Of a stretch of DNA of 64,000 nt, positions 45,744 through 53,837 are shown in pieces. The translations under genes and the position numbers were made by a program. Numbering within the stretch: the stretch's first letter is position 1; each line of letters starts with the position of its first letter. The notes under the pieces were generated by a model that was given only the letters and a program-made list of their open reading frames with translations, did not search any database and was not told the DNA's origin. Source of the stretch: Sphingomonas chungangi (GTDB taxonomy: Bacteria; Pseudomonadota; Alphaproteobacteria; Sphingomonadales; Sphingomonadaceae); assembly GCF_013778325.1 (NCBI RefSeq), contig NZ_JACEIB010000026.1, positions 186,001 to 250,000 on the forward strand, read 5' to 3'.

Positions 45744-46382
45744 TCAGACCGGCACGCCAAGCGCCTGCGCAGTGAGCGCGGCGGCGAACGCCTCCGGTCG
45801 CCCATAAAACGCCTCGTGTGCGACGTGGGCAAGCTCGCCGTCACACTCGAGGAGGAAACTCGGATAACCCTGCAAGCCCCGGCCCAGCATCAGCGCACGC
45901 GTCTCTGCGATATGGCGATCTACCGGCACTTGCTCGAGCAGTTCGGCAAAATGCTGTCCATCGAAACCGGCCGCTATCGCCGTCGCGACCAGAATATCGG
46001 CGTCGACGACGCGCAACCCGCCGACGTAATGGGCACGCTGGATGGCCGACATCATCGCCAGGCCCGAACCGCCATCGATTGCCTCGCCGGCCAGCACGGC
46101 CGCGATGGTCGGTCGGGACCACCAGACCGTCTCGGGATCGGCGAGCAGACCGTCGAGGTAGGCAGCGCCGAACAGTTGACCGGTCATCGTGGCGATGCGC
46201 TGGTCGGATGCACGAATATAGGCCCGCTTCGTCGCATCGGAGCGGCTTGCTGGATCCCACAGGCCGCCACCATGAAGCACGAGTGGGAAGCCGGCTGCGG
46301 CAACCGCCTGCACCAGGGGTTCTGCCGCGTAGCACCAGCCGCACAACGGATCGTGGATATAATGAAGGATGGCGTCAGCCAT
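45744..46382 (-). CDS. DsbA-family (FrnE-like) thioredoxin-fold protein
   Basis: The 212-residue product begins MADAILHYIHDPLCGWCYAA; the CGWC pair is the redox centre, or the site used by 2-hydroxychromene-2-carboxylate-isomerase-like relatives. The helical insertion contains AYIRASDQRIATM. No signal peptide, so it is cytoplasmic. ATG 46382 follows GGAGAGG; an upstream ATG at 46406 overlaps the previous stop as ATGA and may also be used. Position in the operon suggests a role in redox or glutathione chemistry of the pathway; not proven. Confidence 0.82.
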   Translation of the reverse strand: MADAILHYIHDPLCGWCYAAEPLVQAVAAAGFPLVLHGGGLWDPASRSDATKRAYIRASDQRIATMTGQLFGAAYLDGLLADPETVWWSRPTIAAVLAGEAIDGGSGLAMMSAIQRAHYVGGLRVVDADILVATAIAAGFDGQHFAELLEQVPVDRHIAETRALMLGRGLQGYPSFLLECDGELAHVAHEAFYGRPEAFAAALTAQALGVPV

Positions 46383-46402
46383 GGTCGGCCTCTCCGTTGC
46401 GA

Positions 46403-47254
46403 TCATGCAAGCTCACGCAGGACAATCTCGCGCAAAGTCTCGGTAGGCCGACCGATCAGGCGGCTGAGGGTCTGGCTGTCGTCGGCGAGGATGCCGCCGG
46501 CGGCGTCTGCGCTGTAGGATGCCAGCGTCGCGGCAAAGGCCGCAGGTACGCCTGCATTTGCCAGTGCATCGCGGTAGGCCTCCTCTGGCAAGTGATGGTA
46601 GGTGACCGGCTTGCCGGAAGCCTCGCTCAGCGCGGCTGCGACATCGGACAACGTGAAGGCATCGTCCCCGCCGAGCTCGTAAACACGGCTATCCGGCGTC
46701 GGCTCTGTCAAGACCGCGACGGCGGCAGCCGCATAATCAGCGCGGCTCGCCGCCGAGATCCGGCCTTCGCCAGTGCTGCCGAGCAGCGCGCCGTGAGCGA
46801 CCGCTGCGTCTGCCCCGATAAGGTAGTTCTCGATGTACCAGCTGTTGCGCAGCACCGCATAAGTGATCCCGCTGTTGCGCAGCATGGCCTCGGTTTCGCG
46901 GTGCGACGGGGCGACGCTGATCGGATTGTCATCGGCGTGGATGACGCTGGTATAGGCGATGAACTCGACCTTCGCGGCAATGGCAGCATCAATCACCGCG
47001 CGGTGCTGGCCGATCCGGCGCACGACATCGTCAGACGAGATGAACAGCAGCCGCGTCACGCCCTGCAACGCCGCCGCCAGTTGATCAGGCGCGTCGTAAT
47101 CGAACGGTCGGACGGTCACGCCCGTCTGTGCAATATCCTGCGCTGCCGAAGGGTCACGCGCGAGCGCGATCATCTCGCTCGGAGAGACCTTCTCGAGCAG
47201 GCCATTGATCACCAGGCGGCCCAGCTGGCCTGTCGCTCCCGTCACGGCGTACAT
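46403..47254 (-). CDS. NmrA/QorB-like NAD(P)-binding reductase-like protein
   Basis: The 283-residue product has the Rossmann motif YAVTGATGQLGRLVI (residues 2-16) and SDR-like features of the NmrA/QorB group: LLFISSDDVVRRIGQHR, VEFIAYTSVIHADDNP, LRNSWYIENY and GRISAASRADYAAAAV. QorB is a quinone reductase; other members only sense NAD(P). It starts the aldoxime dehydratase operon and its stop overlaps a possible DsbA-like start. The region 47255-47391 between it and the TonB receptor shows nothing further. Confidence 0.85.
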   Translation of the reverse strand: MYAVTGATGQLGRLVINGLLEKVSPSEMIALARDPSAAQDIAQTGVTVRPFDYDAPDQLAAALQGVTRLLFISSDDVVRRIGQHRAVIDAAIAAKVEFIAYTSVIHADDNPISVAPSHRETEAMLRNSGITYAVLRNSWYIENYLIGADAAVAHGALLGSTGEGRISAASRADYAAAAVAVLTEPTPDSRVYELGGDDAFTLSDVAAALSEASGKPVTYHHLPEEAYRDALANAGVPAAFAATLASYSADAAGGILADDSQTLSRLIGRPTETLREIVLRELA

Positions 47255-47391
47255 AATATTCTCCGTTTCTGATCCTGTGCGGCCCTGATCCGCCGCAGCT
47301 GTGATTTGGGGTGTGGAATGAATTTGATCACCGGTTCGTTCAAGAGAGAGCCGGTTGCGGCCATCGGTCGATCCGCTCCATCCAACAGGCG

Positions 47392-49740
47392 TCAGCGAAA
47401 GCTGACGCTGAAGCGCCCCCCGAACGTGCGCGGTGCCCGCAGGATCACGACCGGCAAGCCGACAACCGGTTGCACGAAAGAGAAGGTCTTGATCCGGCTG
47501 TCCTCGATATTGTCGATGAAGAGACCGACGGCATAACGATCGCCGTGCAGATGCCAGGTGAGGCTGGCATTGGACGCGGTACTGAACTTTTGCAGCTCGC
47601 CAGGCAGATATTCCTCTCCGGTGAAGTAACGGCTCTGGATTTGGGTACCGATCTGCGCATCGATCTTGGTGTCACGCAATTCGAAGGTATGGCGGTAGGA
47701 AAGGTTCGCGGTCCATGTCGGCGCGAGCGGTAGCGGCCGGCCCGAACAATCCACGGTGACGGCAGAGGCGCCTGCGATCGGGATGGTCGGGCAGGCGGTC
47801 TGCGGTGGCCCGCTCACCGTCGTCTGCGAGTAGCGGAAATCCTTGTAGCGGGCGTGCAGATACTGGAGGTTGGCGCTGAACGCATCGTCGTGGGTGGGCT
47901 GCCAGATGATTTCGAGTTCGGCGCCCTTGATAGTCGCCTTACCGGCATTCTCGGTGATGAGGTTGAAGCCCGATGGCAGGATCGGCCCGAGATGGGTGAC
48001 CTGCTTGTTCTTGTACGTCCAATAGAAGGCCTCGGCATTGACCTGCAGACTGTTGTCGAAGAAGCGATTCTTTGTGCCCAGCGTGTAGGCGGTCAACGTC
48101 TCCGGCTTGTAGCTGTTTGGTGGCAGCGAGCCGAAGAAGCCGCCTGCCTTGAAGCCCGTCGCGACATTGCCGTAGATCAGCGATCGAGGACCGGCATCAT
48201 ATTCGAGGCCGGCCTTCCAGGTCACGCTCTGCTTTTTCAGATCACCGGTCAGGCCAAAATAGCATGTCGCCGTGCTCGGGTCGTAAGGCTGGCAGGCCGC
48301 ATTGTAATAAGCTGCGGGAGACCCGTTATAGCCCGCAGGAAGCGCGGGAAGCGGGCCGCCGTTGCGTCCGGCCTGGGTTTTGTGTTCGTCGGTGTAGCGC
48401 AGGCCACCCGTCGCCCTGAGATGCGGGAGGATCGCGTAGCTGAGCTGCCCAAACGCTGCATAGCTGCGGGTATGAAGCAGCGGTTCCGTGCGTGCGAAGG
48501 CGACGCCTTGGTCGGCGAATAGATCGAAACCGATCTTCTCGTTGTAGAAATAGCCGCCGATGATCCACTGCAATGGCGAATGGCCGGTGGAGGTGAGCCG
48601 CGCTTCGATCGACGTGGCGCGTGACCGTTCCGAGGAAGATACCGGAAAGCCCGGATTATATTGAAGATAGTCATTGTCGGAGTGGCGATAGGCCGGCAAT
48701 ACGGTCAGTTTGGCCCCGCCCAGATCGAGATCGATCGTGGCGCTAGTTCCCCAATTCCGCTGGTCGACGAAGCCGTTATCAAGGATGGGCGGAAGGAGCG
48801 TCGGGTTGGTGCCGCCGCTGATGGCAAGCGAAATGTCCTTGAGCAACGCGTTCGAGCCATCCTTGGTCGATCCAAGGAACGGGTTTGAAGGCACCAGATA
48901 GGGCGAGAAGACTCCGTTTGGTCCCTTCCCACCGACATGTTCATAATCACCGACCAACAACACCGAGAGGCGGGCCGTCGGCAGCCAACGAAGCTGCAGC
49001 CGCCCGGCCTGAGTCTTGTCATCGTTATAGCCATCGCTCGAATAGCCGTCGCGATGGGTGAGCGTGCCTGATGCGCGAACCTGCAGCGTCGGCGAAACAG
49101 GCACGTTGAGCGCCGCCATACCGCGCCAGAGCCCATAATTGCCTGCCTCCAGGCTCGCATCCAGCGACAAATCCTTGGTGGGCTTCTTCGTGATGATATT
49201 GATCGCACCCGCTGTCGCGTTGCGCCCATAAAGCGTCCCCTGCGGCCCCTTCAGCACTTCGACACGGTCAAGATCGTAAAAGAGGCCGTCGGGCCCGCCC
49301 GAACGCGCCAGATAGACGCCATCCAGGTTAACCGCGACAGCTGGCTCCGCATAGGGGTTGCCGGCGAAGTTGCCGACCCCGCGCACCGTCACCTGCGTGC
49401 CGCCACCTCCGACGCCCGCCAGCTTGAGCGCGGGAACCAGCTTCGTCAGATCCTGCGGCTGGGAGACGCCGGCACGCATCAGCTCATCGCTGCCGACGGC
49501 CGTCACCGCCACGGCGGCACGTTGCAGGTTTTCGTTTCGCCGCTGGGCCGTGACGACAATGTCGGCGATCCCCTTACCCGAAACAGGGACGGAGGTGGCG
49601 TCGGCCGGTCCGCGAGCGACATTGTTTGCGACGGGCCTTTCGTGGCCCGATGGTTCGGGGAGGGTTTGCGCTCCCAGACAAGAGGGCCCTGCAAGCCAGG
49701 CAGCTGTCGTCAAAGCAACATGGAATGATGGCTTCGCCAT
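47392..49740 (-). CDS. TonB-dependent receptor beside the aldoxime/nitrile cluster
   Basis: The 782-residue product has a signal peptide (MAKPSFHVALTTAAWLAG...LGAQ). The plug starts at IADIVVTAQRRNENLQRAAV (about residue 55), passes VTVRGVGNF and reaches VEVLKGPQGTLYGRNATAGA (about 160-180). The long barrel ends TFGGRFSVSFR. ATG 49740 follows a G-rich ribosome-binding motif. It lies upstream of the NmrA-like gene in the same direction with 137 bases between. It could import an aromatic or plant-derived substrate of the cluster; the ligand is inferred from position only. Confidence 0.9.
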   Translation of the reverse strand: MAKPSFHVALTTAAWLAGPSCLGAQTLPEPSGHERPVANNVARGPADATSVPVSGKGIADIVVTAQRRNENLQRAAVAVTAVGSDELMRAGVSQPQDLTKLVPALKLAGVGGGGTQVTVRGVGNFAGNPYAEPAVAVNLDGVYLARSGGPDGLFYDLDRVEVLKGPQGTLYGRNATAGAINIITKKPTKDLSLDASLEAGNYGLWRGMAALNVPVSPTLQVRASGTLTHRDGYSSDGYNDDKTQAGRLQLRWLPTARLSVLLVGDYEHVGGKGPNGVFSPYLVPSNPFLGSTKDGSNALLKDISLAISGGTNPTLLPPILDNGFVDQRNWGTSATIDLDLGGAKLTVLPAYRHSDNDYLQYNPGFPVSSSERSRATSIEARLTSTGHSPLQWIIGGYFYNEKIGFDLFADQGVAFARTEPLLHTRSYAAFGQLSYAILPHLRATGGLRYTDEHKTQAGRNGGPLPALPAGYNGSPAAYYNAACQPYDPSTATCYFGLTGDLKKQSVTWKAGLEYDAGPRSLIYGNVATGFKAGGFFGSLPPNSYKPETLTAYTLGTKNRFFDNSLQVNAEAFYWTYKNKQVTHLGPILPSGFNLITENAGKATIKGAELEIIWQPTHDDAFSANLQYLHARYKDFRYSQTTVSGPPQTACPTIPIAGASAVTVDCSGRPLPLAPTWTANLSYRHTFELRDTKIDAQIGTQIQSRYFTGEEYLPGELQKFSTASNASLTWHLHGDRYAVGLFIDNIEDSRIKTFSFVQPVVGLPVVILRAPRTFGGRFSVSFR

Positions 49741-49975
49741 ATGGACCCCCCTCAGGTATGACCGGTGCCTGGCGCACCTCGTTTCACATGTCGGGGAATG
49801 ATATCGCGAACAGACGGGGGTAACTTGCTTGTGGCGGTTCAAAACCCTGCACGGAAGGGATTATCCATATATCTTGCAGCCGCGGCCTCGGTACCGCGCT
49901 CGACTTGGAATCTCGGTGTGACCGGCCGCCATTCCCTTATCGAGACTGACTGGGAGAACCAGGCGAGACGTGAGG

Positions 49976-50580
49976 TCAGCCGGGACTTTGGTAGATCTCG
50001 AGGAATCCGGCAGCCATGAAGCGCGCCATGTAGGCCTTGATCGCCTCAAAATCCTCCGACCCGCACAGGCCCTCGGACAACCGGTCGATACGTCCGGTAC
50101 GCGCGAGGGAAAGCCCAGGCCGCCTATCACGAAATGATATCCCAGAAGATCCTGTCCTTCGGACAATCGGGGAGTGCTCGGCTCAACAGACTGATGAGCC
50201 TCAACACGACCGGGTCGAAGTGGGTGTCAAACCACGCAGTTCCCCATTCTGGCGTCATCGCGACCTGTGCACCGAGCGTCACATAGTTGCGCCACCCTTC
50301 CCCGCCCATGATGTAAAGATCGAGATCCGTGTCGAGATAGGCGTGAAGTGCACCCTCGACCGTCGGATCGTCGCCGCATTCCTTCTCGTACCGGTCAAGC
50401 GCTGCCATTCGCAACTTGGCGGTGATGGCCGCGCGCCTAGCGAATACAGCATCGAAAATCGCTTTCTTGTCGTAGAAATAATAATGAAGCAGCGAAGTGT
50501 TGATTTCGGACTGTCTCGCGATATCCTTGAGCATGACGCCATGCAGGCCGTGCCGGGAAACAAGAGTTCAGCAGCATCTA
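49976..50580 (-). pseudogene. TetR-family regulator, decayed and cut by an IS
   Basis: The pieces of a TetR protein lie in several frames: AAELLF, then RHGLHGVMLKDIARQSEINT and LLHYYFYDKKAIFDAVFARR (the HTH), a ligand domain to RIFWDIIS, then FVIGGLGFPSR, and RIDRLSEGLCGSEDFEAIKA to FLEIYQSPG with a stop at 49976. At least three frameshifts are needed. The 5' part is cut at 50578-50581, where CTAG meets an IS427-type end. It lies in the same direction upstream of the TonB receptor, so it may once have repressed it. The gap 49741-49975 has no gene. Confidence 0.8.
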
Positions 50581-50700
50581 GGCCGTGTTGACAAAGTGGA
50601 TTCCCAAGCGGGTTGATCTCTGATTCAAAGCTGCTCTTTGGGGGGAGCAGCGATGGCTCGGGGTGATCTGACGGACGAGGAATGGAACGTGATCGGCCCC
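50581..50700 (+). mobile_element. Left end of an IS5-family (IS427-type) element
   Basis: The segment starts GGCCGTGTTGACAAAGTGGA, typical of IS427-group ends, and continues to a transposase start at 50653, reading MARGDLTDEEWNVIGP before the match stops at 50700. The CTAG at the junction (50578-50581) is the usual target of this group. The rest of the element and its right end are missing, so it cannot move. Confidence 0.8.
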
Positions 50701-50814
50701 AGGCACCATCCGCCGGAAGTGATAGACGCCTCCGCGCCTGACCGTATTCGGGATGCCTCCTACGTCCACAGAACCCCGGTTCTGTAGCAGGGCGCTGTAG
50801 CAAAGCCCCACCAC
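50701..50814 (-). pseudogene. N-terminal fragment of a phage/island integrase
   Basis: The frame starts at ATG 50814 (MVGLCYSALLQNRGSVDV) and passes GGIPNTVRRGGVYHFRRMVP, the N-terminal segment of tyrosine recombinases with the DUF6538-type domain. It breaks at 50701, where the IS427-type fragment begins; the catalytic domain is gone. Its position, just past the 3' end of a tRNA gene and in the tRNA's direction, is classical for tRNA-integrated islands. The assignment rests on about 38 residues. Confidence 0.65.
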
Positions 50815-50866
50815 GGTTCCGGCACCGTCCGAAAAGCCATTTCAGGTCAGTTCGTTGGGAGAAACT

Positions 50867-50941
50867 TGGCTGGGGCGGCAGGATTCGAACCTGCGAATGC
50901 CGGTACCAAAAACCGGTGCCTTACCGCTTGGCGACGCCCCA
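50867..50941 (-). tRNA. tRNA-Gln (UUG anticodon)
   Basis: The 75-base minus-strand sequence folds as a cloverleaf: acceptor TGGGGCG/CGCCCCA, D-arm GCC...GGC, anticodon stem CCGGT/ACCGG with loop TTTTGGT (anticodon TTG), and T-arm GCAGG-TTCGAAT-CCTGC, with the 3' CCA encoded. An integrase fragment lies just beyond its 3' end, so its 3' half is a likely attachment site. I did not find a second copy of its 3' end in the window. Confidence 0.95.
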
Positions 50942-51038
50942 GTGCGGAGGCGCGTCCCTAGCGCGGGTTGGCGCCGGAGGGAAGCCCAGCGCCATACCTC
51001 GCTTGCATATCGGTGCGAGCCGGGACTAGGCCGAAGTC

Positions 51039-51533
51039 ATGGCCTTGCCTCAAAGCCCCGCCTCCCCCCTGTTCCTGCGAGAAGCCGAGATAAGGCGCGG
51101 GATCGAACTCATGCATTTCGGTCATGGCCGGCTGTTCGAGGCAGTCGATCGCAGACTGGAGGACGAGGGACTGGGGCGGGCGCACCATCGTACGCTCTAC
51201 TTCATCGCCCGCCAGCCGGACCTGAGCGTCAGCCGGCTGCTGGCGCTGCTGGGCATCACCAAGCAGTCGCTGGGTCGTGTGGTGACCGAACTCGCCGCGC
51301 GGGAACTGATCGAGACGCGCGTCGGGCGAGACGATCGGCGCCAGCGCCTGCTTCGGCTCACGCCGACCGGGGCCGCGCTGGAAAGCGAGCTGTTCGAGAT
51401 ACTGCGTGCTCGCATGTCGGCGGCCTATGTCGATGCCGGGCCGGCGGCAGTGGCGGGATTCTGGCTGGTGCTGGAGGGGCTGGTGCCACCCGAGGAGCGG
51501 CCGATGCTGCACAAGCTGCGCGGCGGCGCCTGA
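51039..51533 (+). CDS. MarR-family transcriptional regulator
   Basis: The 164-residue product has the MarR winged helix: LSVSRLLALLGITKQSLGRV (recognition helix region, about residues 62-82), ELAARELIETRVGRDDRRQR (wing) and LRLTPTGAALE. It lies next to proC, convergent with it by three bases. The group resembles PetP-like regulators of alphaproteobacteria. The signal it senses is unknown. Confidence 0.88.
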   Translation: MALPQSPASPLFLREAEIRRGIELMHFGHGRLFEAVDRRLEDEGLGRAHHRTLYFIARQPDLSVSRLLALLGITKQSLGRVVTELAARELIETRVGRDDRRQRLLRLTPTGAALESELFEILRARMSAAYVDAGPAAVAGFWLVLEGLVPPEERPMLHKLRGGA

Positions 51534-51535
51534 GA

Positions 51536-52339
51536 TCAGCGCGCGGCAGCCGCCATCTCTTCGTTGCGCCGGGCCGAGGCCGTCAGCACGTTCTGCATCA
51601 GGCGATCGAGCGCGGCGCCTTTGTCGATCACATTGAGGCCAGCGCGGGTCGATCCGCCTGGGCTGGCGACGCGATCGGCCAGCTGAGCCGGCGTCTCTTC
51701 CGAAGCTGCCGCCAGTTCCGCCGCCCCGCCGACCGTCGCTAGCGCAAGCCGCGCCGCCTGATCGGGAGCGAGACCCTGCGCCTCGCCGGCCTTTGCCATC
51801 GCATCGATGAAGCGGAACAGAAACGCAGGGCCGCAACCCGACAGGGCCGAGACACGGCCGAACAGGGCCTCGTCGTCGATCCACTCGGCAAGGCCGAGCG
51901 GCCTCACCAGCGTCTCGGCTTCCACGCGCACCGCTTCGTCACCGTCGGTGTGAAGCAGCGAAACGCCCTTGCCGATCGCAGATGGCGTATTGGGCATCAC
52001 CCGCACGATCGCTCGGTGCTTCGGGAAGCGCTTTGCCAGCGACGGCAGCTCTACGCCGGCAAGCACCGAGACGATCAGCGTCCCCTCGCCCGTCGTGGGT
52101 GCCAGCGCGGACACCGCTTCGTCGAGCTTCTGCGGCTTCATCGCCAGCAACATCACGGCCGGCACTTCGCCGTCGGGCGGTGGCGCCTTGAGCACGGTCA
52201 CGCCCTCGATCGGCGTGCCGGAGGGACGGATCACGGTAATGCGGGCCGGATCGATGCCGGAGGCGAGCCAGCCGCGCAGCATCGCGCCGCCCATATTACC
52301 CGCGCCGACCAGCCAGATCGGCCCGTCGCCCGCGATCAC
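51536..52339 (-). CDS. proC: Pyrroline-5-carboxylate reductase
   Basis: ProC makes proline from pyrroline-5-carboxylate with NAD(P)H. The 267-residue product has the Rossmann motif IWLVGAGNMGGAMLRGWL (about residues 8-25), LAMKPQKLDEAV, VRVMPNTPSAIGKG, and the substrate site ALSGCGPAFLFRFIDAM and ASPGGSTRAGL. GTG 52339 overlaps the stop of the YbjN gene as GTGA, giving translational coupling. It is a little shorter than some homologs but complete. Confidence 0.95.
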   Translation of the reverse strand: MIAGDGPIWLVGAGNMGGAMLRGWLASGIDPARITVIRPSGTPIEGVTVLKAPPPDGEVPAVMLLAMKPQKLDEAVSALAPTTGEGTLIVSVLAGVELPSLAKRFPKHRAIVRVMPNTPSAIGKGVSLLHTDGDEAVRVEAETLVRPLGLAEWIDDEALFGRVSALSGCGPAFLFRFIDAMAKAGEAQGLAPDQAARLALATVGGAAELAAASEETPAQLADRVASPGGSTRAGLNVIDKGAALDRLMQNVLTASARRNEEMAAAAR

Positions 52340-52848
52340 GCCTCGCCCCGGGTCTCGATCAGCGCGGAGGCGATCGCGTCGGCCGGGGTCTTGTTGCCCC
52401 AAAGGACGAACTGGAACACCGGGTAGAAGCGCTCGCACTCGTCAATCGCGGTCTCGATCAGCGTCTCCGCCTGGTCGAGCGAGAGGACACTGCCCTCTTC
52501 GCCCTCGATCAGCGTGGCATTGCGGTAAAGCGCAAGGCCAGAGGCGACCCATAGCTCGAAATGGCCGAGCCAGAGCTGCTCGTTGATCAGGCCGATCGTC
52601 TCGTAGATCGCATTGCGCTTATCGGCGGGCACGCGGATGTCGGGCAGGCACAGGAACTGGAGGACGCGATCTTCCGGGCGCCACACGCCACGCAGCTCGT
52701 ACTGCGTCCAGCTGCCCTGCACTGTGGCGACGATCTCGTCGTCGCCCATCCGCTCGCACGACCAGCCATGCGCCTGGAAATAGCTTTCCAGCATGTCGAT
52801 CGGCGCCGACGGCTCGGACCGTTCGTCTTCGAGATCGTCCAGGTTCAT
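52336..52848 (-). CDS. YbjN domain protein
   Basis: The 170-residue product has the CesT-like chaperone fold of YbjN: a start rich in Asp and Glu, PIDMLESYFQAHGWSCER, VQGSWTQYELRGVWRPEDRV, FLCLPDIRVPADKRNAIYET and NEQLWLGHFELW. The role is not established; in enterobacteria YbjN affects motility and stress. Its coupling to proC is typical of sphingomonads and close alphaproteobacteria. Confidence 0.85.
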   Translation of the reverse strand: MNLDDLEDERSEPSAPIDMLESYFQAHGWSCERMGDDEIVATVQGSWTQYELRGVWRPEDRVLQFLCLPDIRVPADKRNAIYETIGLINEQLWLGHFELWVASGLALYRNATLIEGEEGSVLSLDQAETLIETAIDECERFYPVFQFVLWGNKTPADAIASALIETRGEA

Positions 52849-52943
52849 GACAGCGCCCCTACTCTACCCCACCGGGCGCGCCAAGCTGTGCCGCGCCGGG
52901 ACGGGGCGGGCAAGTGGCCCGCATCACGAAATCTGTGGAAGAA

Positions 52944-53210
52944 TCAGGCTTTCCCGGCCTTTGTCGTGGACAACTTCGCCTCCAGCGCATCGAGGCGCGC
53001 CTTGAGCAAATCCGCCTCGTCGCGCGCGGCGGCGGCCATCGCCTTCACCGCGTCGAATTCCTCGCGGCTGACGAAGTCCATGCCACCGAAGAAGCCCTTG
53101 GCCTTCTCGCGCATCTGCGCCTCGGCCTCGCGCCCCGCACCGGCCACGGTGCCGGCGAGACCGTTCATCATCTTGGCGAAATCGTCGAAAAAGCGGTTCT
53201 CGGACTGCAT
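52944..53210 (-). CDS. ubiK: UbiK-like (BMFP) accessory factor
   Basis: The 88-residue product begins MQSENRFFDDFAKMMNG, passes an amphipathic region, and ends in a coiled coil (about residues 50-80, VSREEFDAVKAMAAAARDEA then LLKARLDALEAKL). This is the BMFP/UbiK layout; UbiK assists the late ubiquinone-synthesis enzymes and binds membranes. It follows tspO on the same strand by 17 bases. Confidence 0.85.
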   Translation of the reverse strand: MQSENRFFDDFAKMMNGLAGTVAGAGREAEAQMREKAKGFFGGMDFVSREEFDAVKAMAAAARDEADLLKARLDALEAKLSTTKAGKA

Positions 53211-53227
53211 CTCTAATTCCCTCCGGA

Positions 53228-53782
53228 TCAGAGCTGCACTTGGGTGCTCCCGGCCGCCGGCGCAAGCGTTTCCGCGTTGGGGTTCAAAACCTCGATCGCG
53301 TGATTGAGGTAGGCCGCGAAGCACAGCCAGACCAGATAGGGCAGCATCAGCAGCGCCGCGCGCGAGCGGATGCGGGCGAATGACAGGATGGCGGCGATCG
53401 TCACGACGATCATCAGCAGGATGATCGCGAAGGCCGCGCCGATCTTGTGGCCTGCAAAGAATACGGGCGACCAGGCGAGGTTCAGCGCGAACTGCACGAG
53501 GAACAAGCCGATCGCGATGCCACGCCCGCTCGCGCCCCGCGCCCACACGATCATCGCCAACGCGAAGCCGATCAGGATGTAGAGCAGTGTCCACGCCACC
53601 GGGAACACCCAGCCCGGCGGCATCGCGGCGGGCTTGGCGAGCGAGGCGAACCAGGGGTTGCCAAAGCCCGATCCCGCCAACGCGCCGGACAGGATACCCA
53701 GAAACAGGATCAGCGGCACCGTCACCAGCGCCACGCGCAGGAACGACATCCGCAACTGCCCCGCCGACGCCAGCTCGCTCAT
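53228..53782 (-). CDS. tspO: TspO/MBR-family membrane protein
   Basis: The 184-residue product has five hydrophobic helices and the TspO signature: NPWFASLAKPAAMPPGWVFP and VAWTLLYILIGFAL (about residues 42-75), NLAWSPVFFAGHKIGAAF and YLVWLCFAAYLN. TspO binds porphyrins and cholesterol-like ligands; in Rhodobacter it affects photosynthetic gene expression. Here an inner- or outer-membrane porphyrin-linked role is an inference. Confidence 0.9.
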   Translation of the reverse strand: MSELASAGQLRMSFLRVALVTVPLILFLGILSGALAGSGFGNPWFASLAKPAAMPPGWVFPVAWTLLYILIGFALAMIVWARGASGRGIAIGLFLVQFALNLAWSPVFFAGHKIGAAFAIILLMIVVTIAAILSFARIRSRAALLMLPYLVWLCFAAYLNHAIEVLNPNAETLAPAAGSTQVQL

Positions 53783-53837
53783 CCGTCCGCCCCGTTAACC
53801 AATTCCGTGCGAAGGGGTAAAGCGTTGCTGCGGCGCG

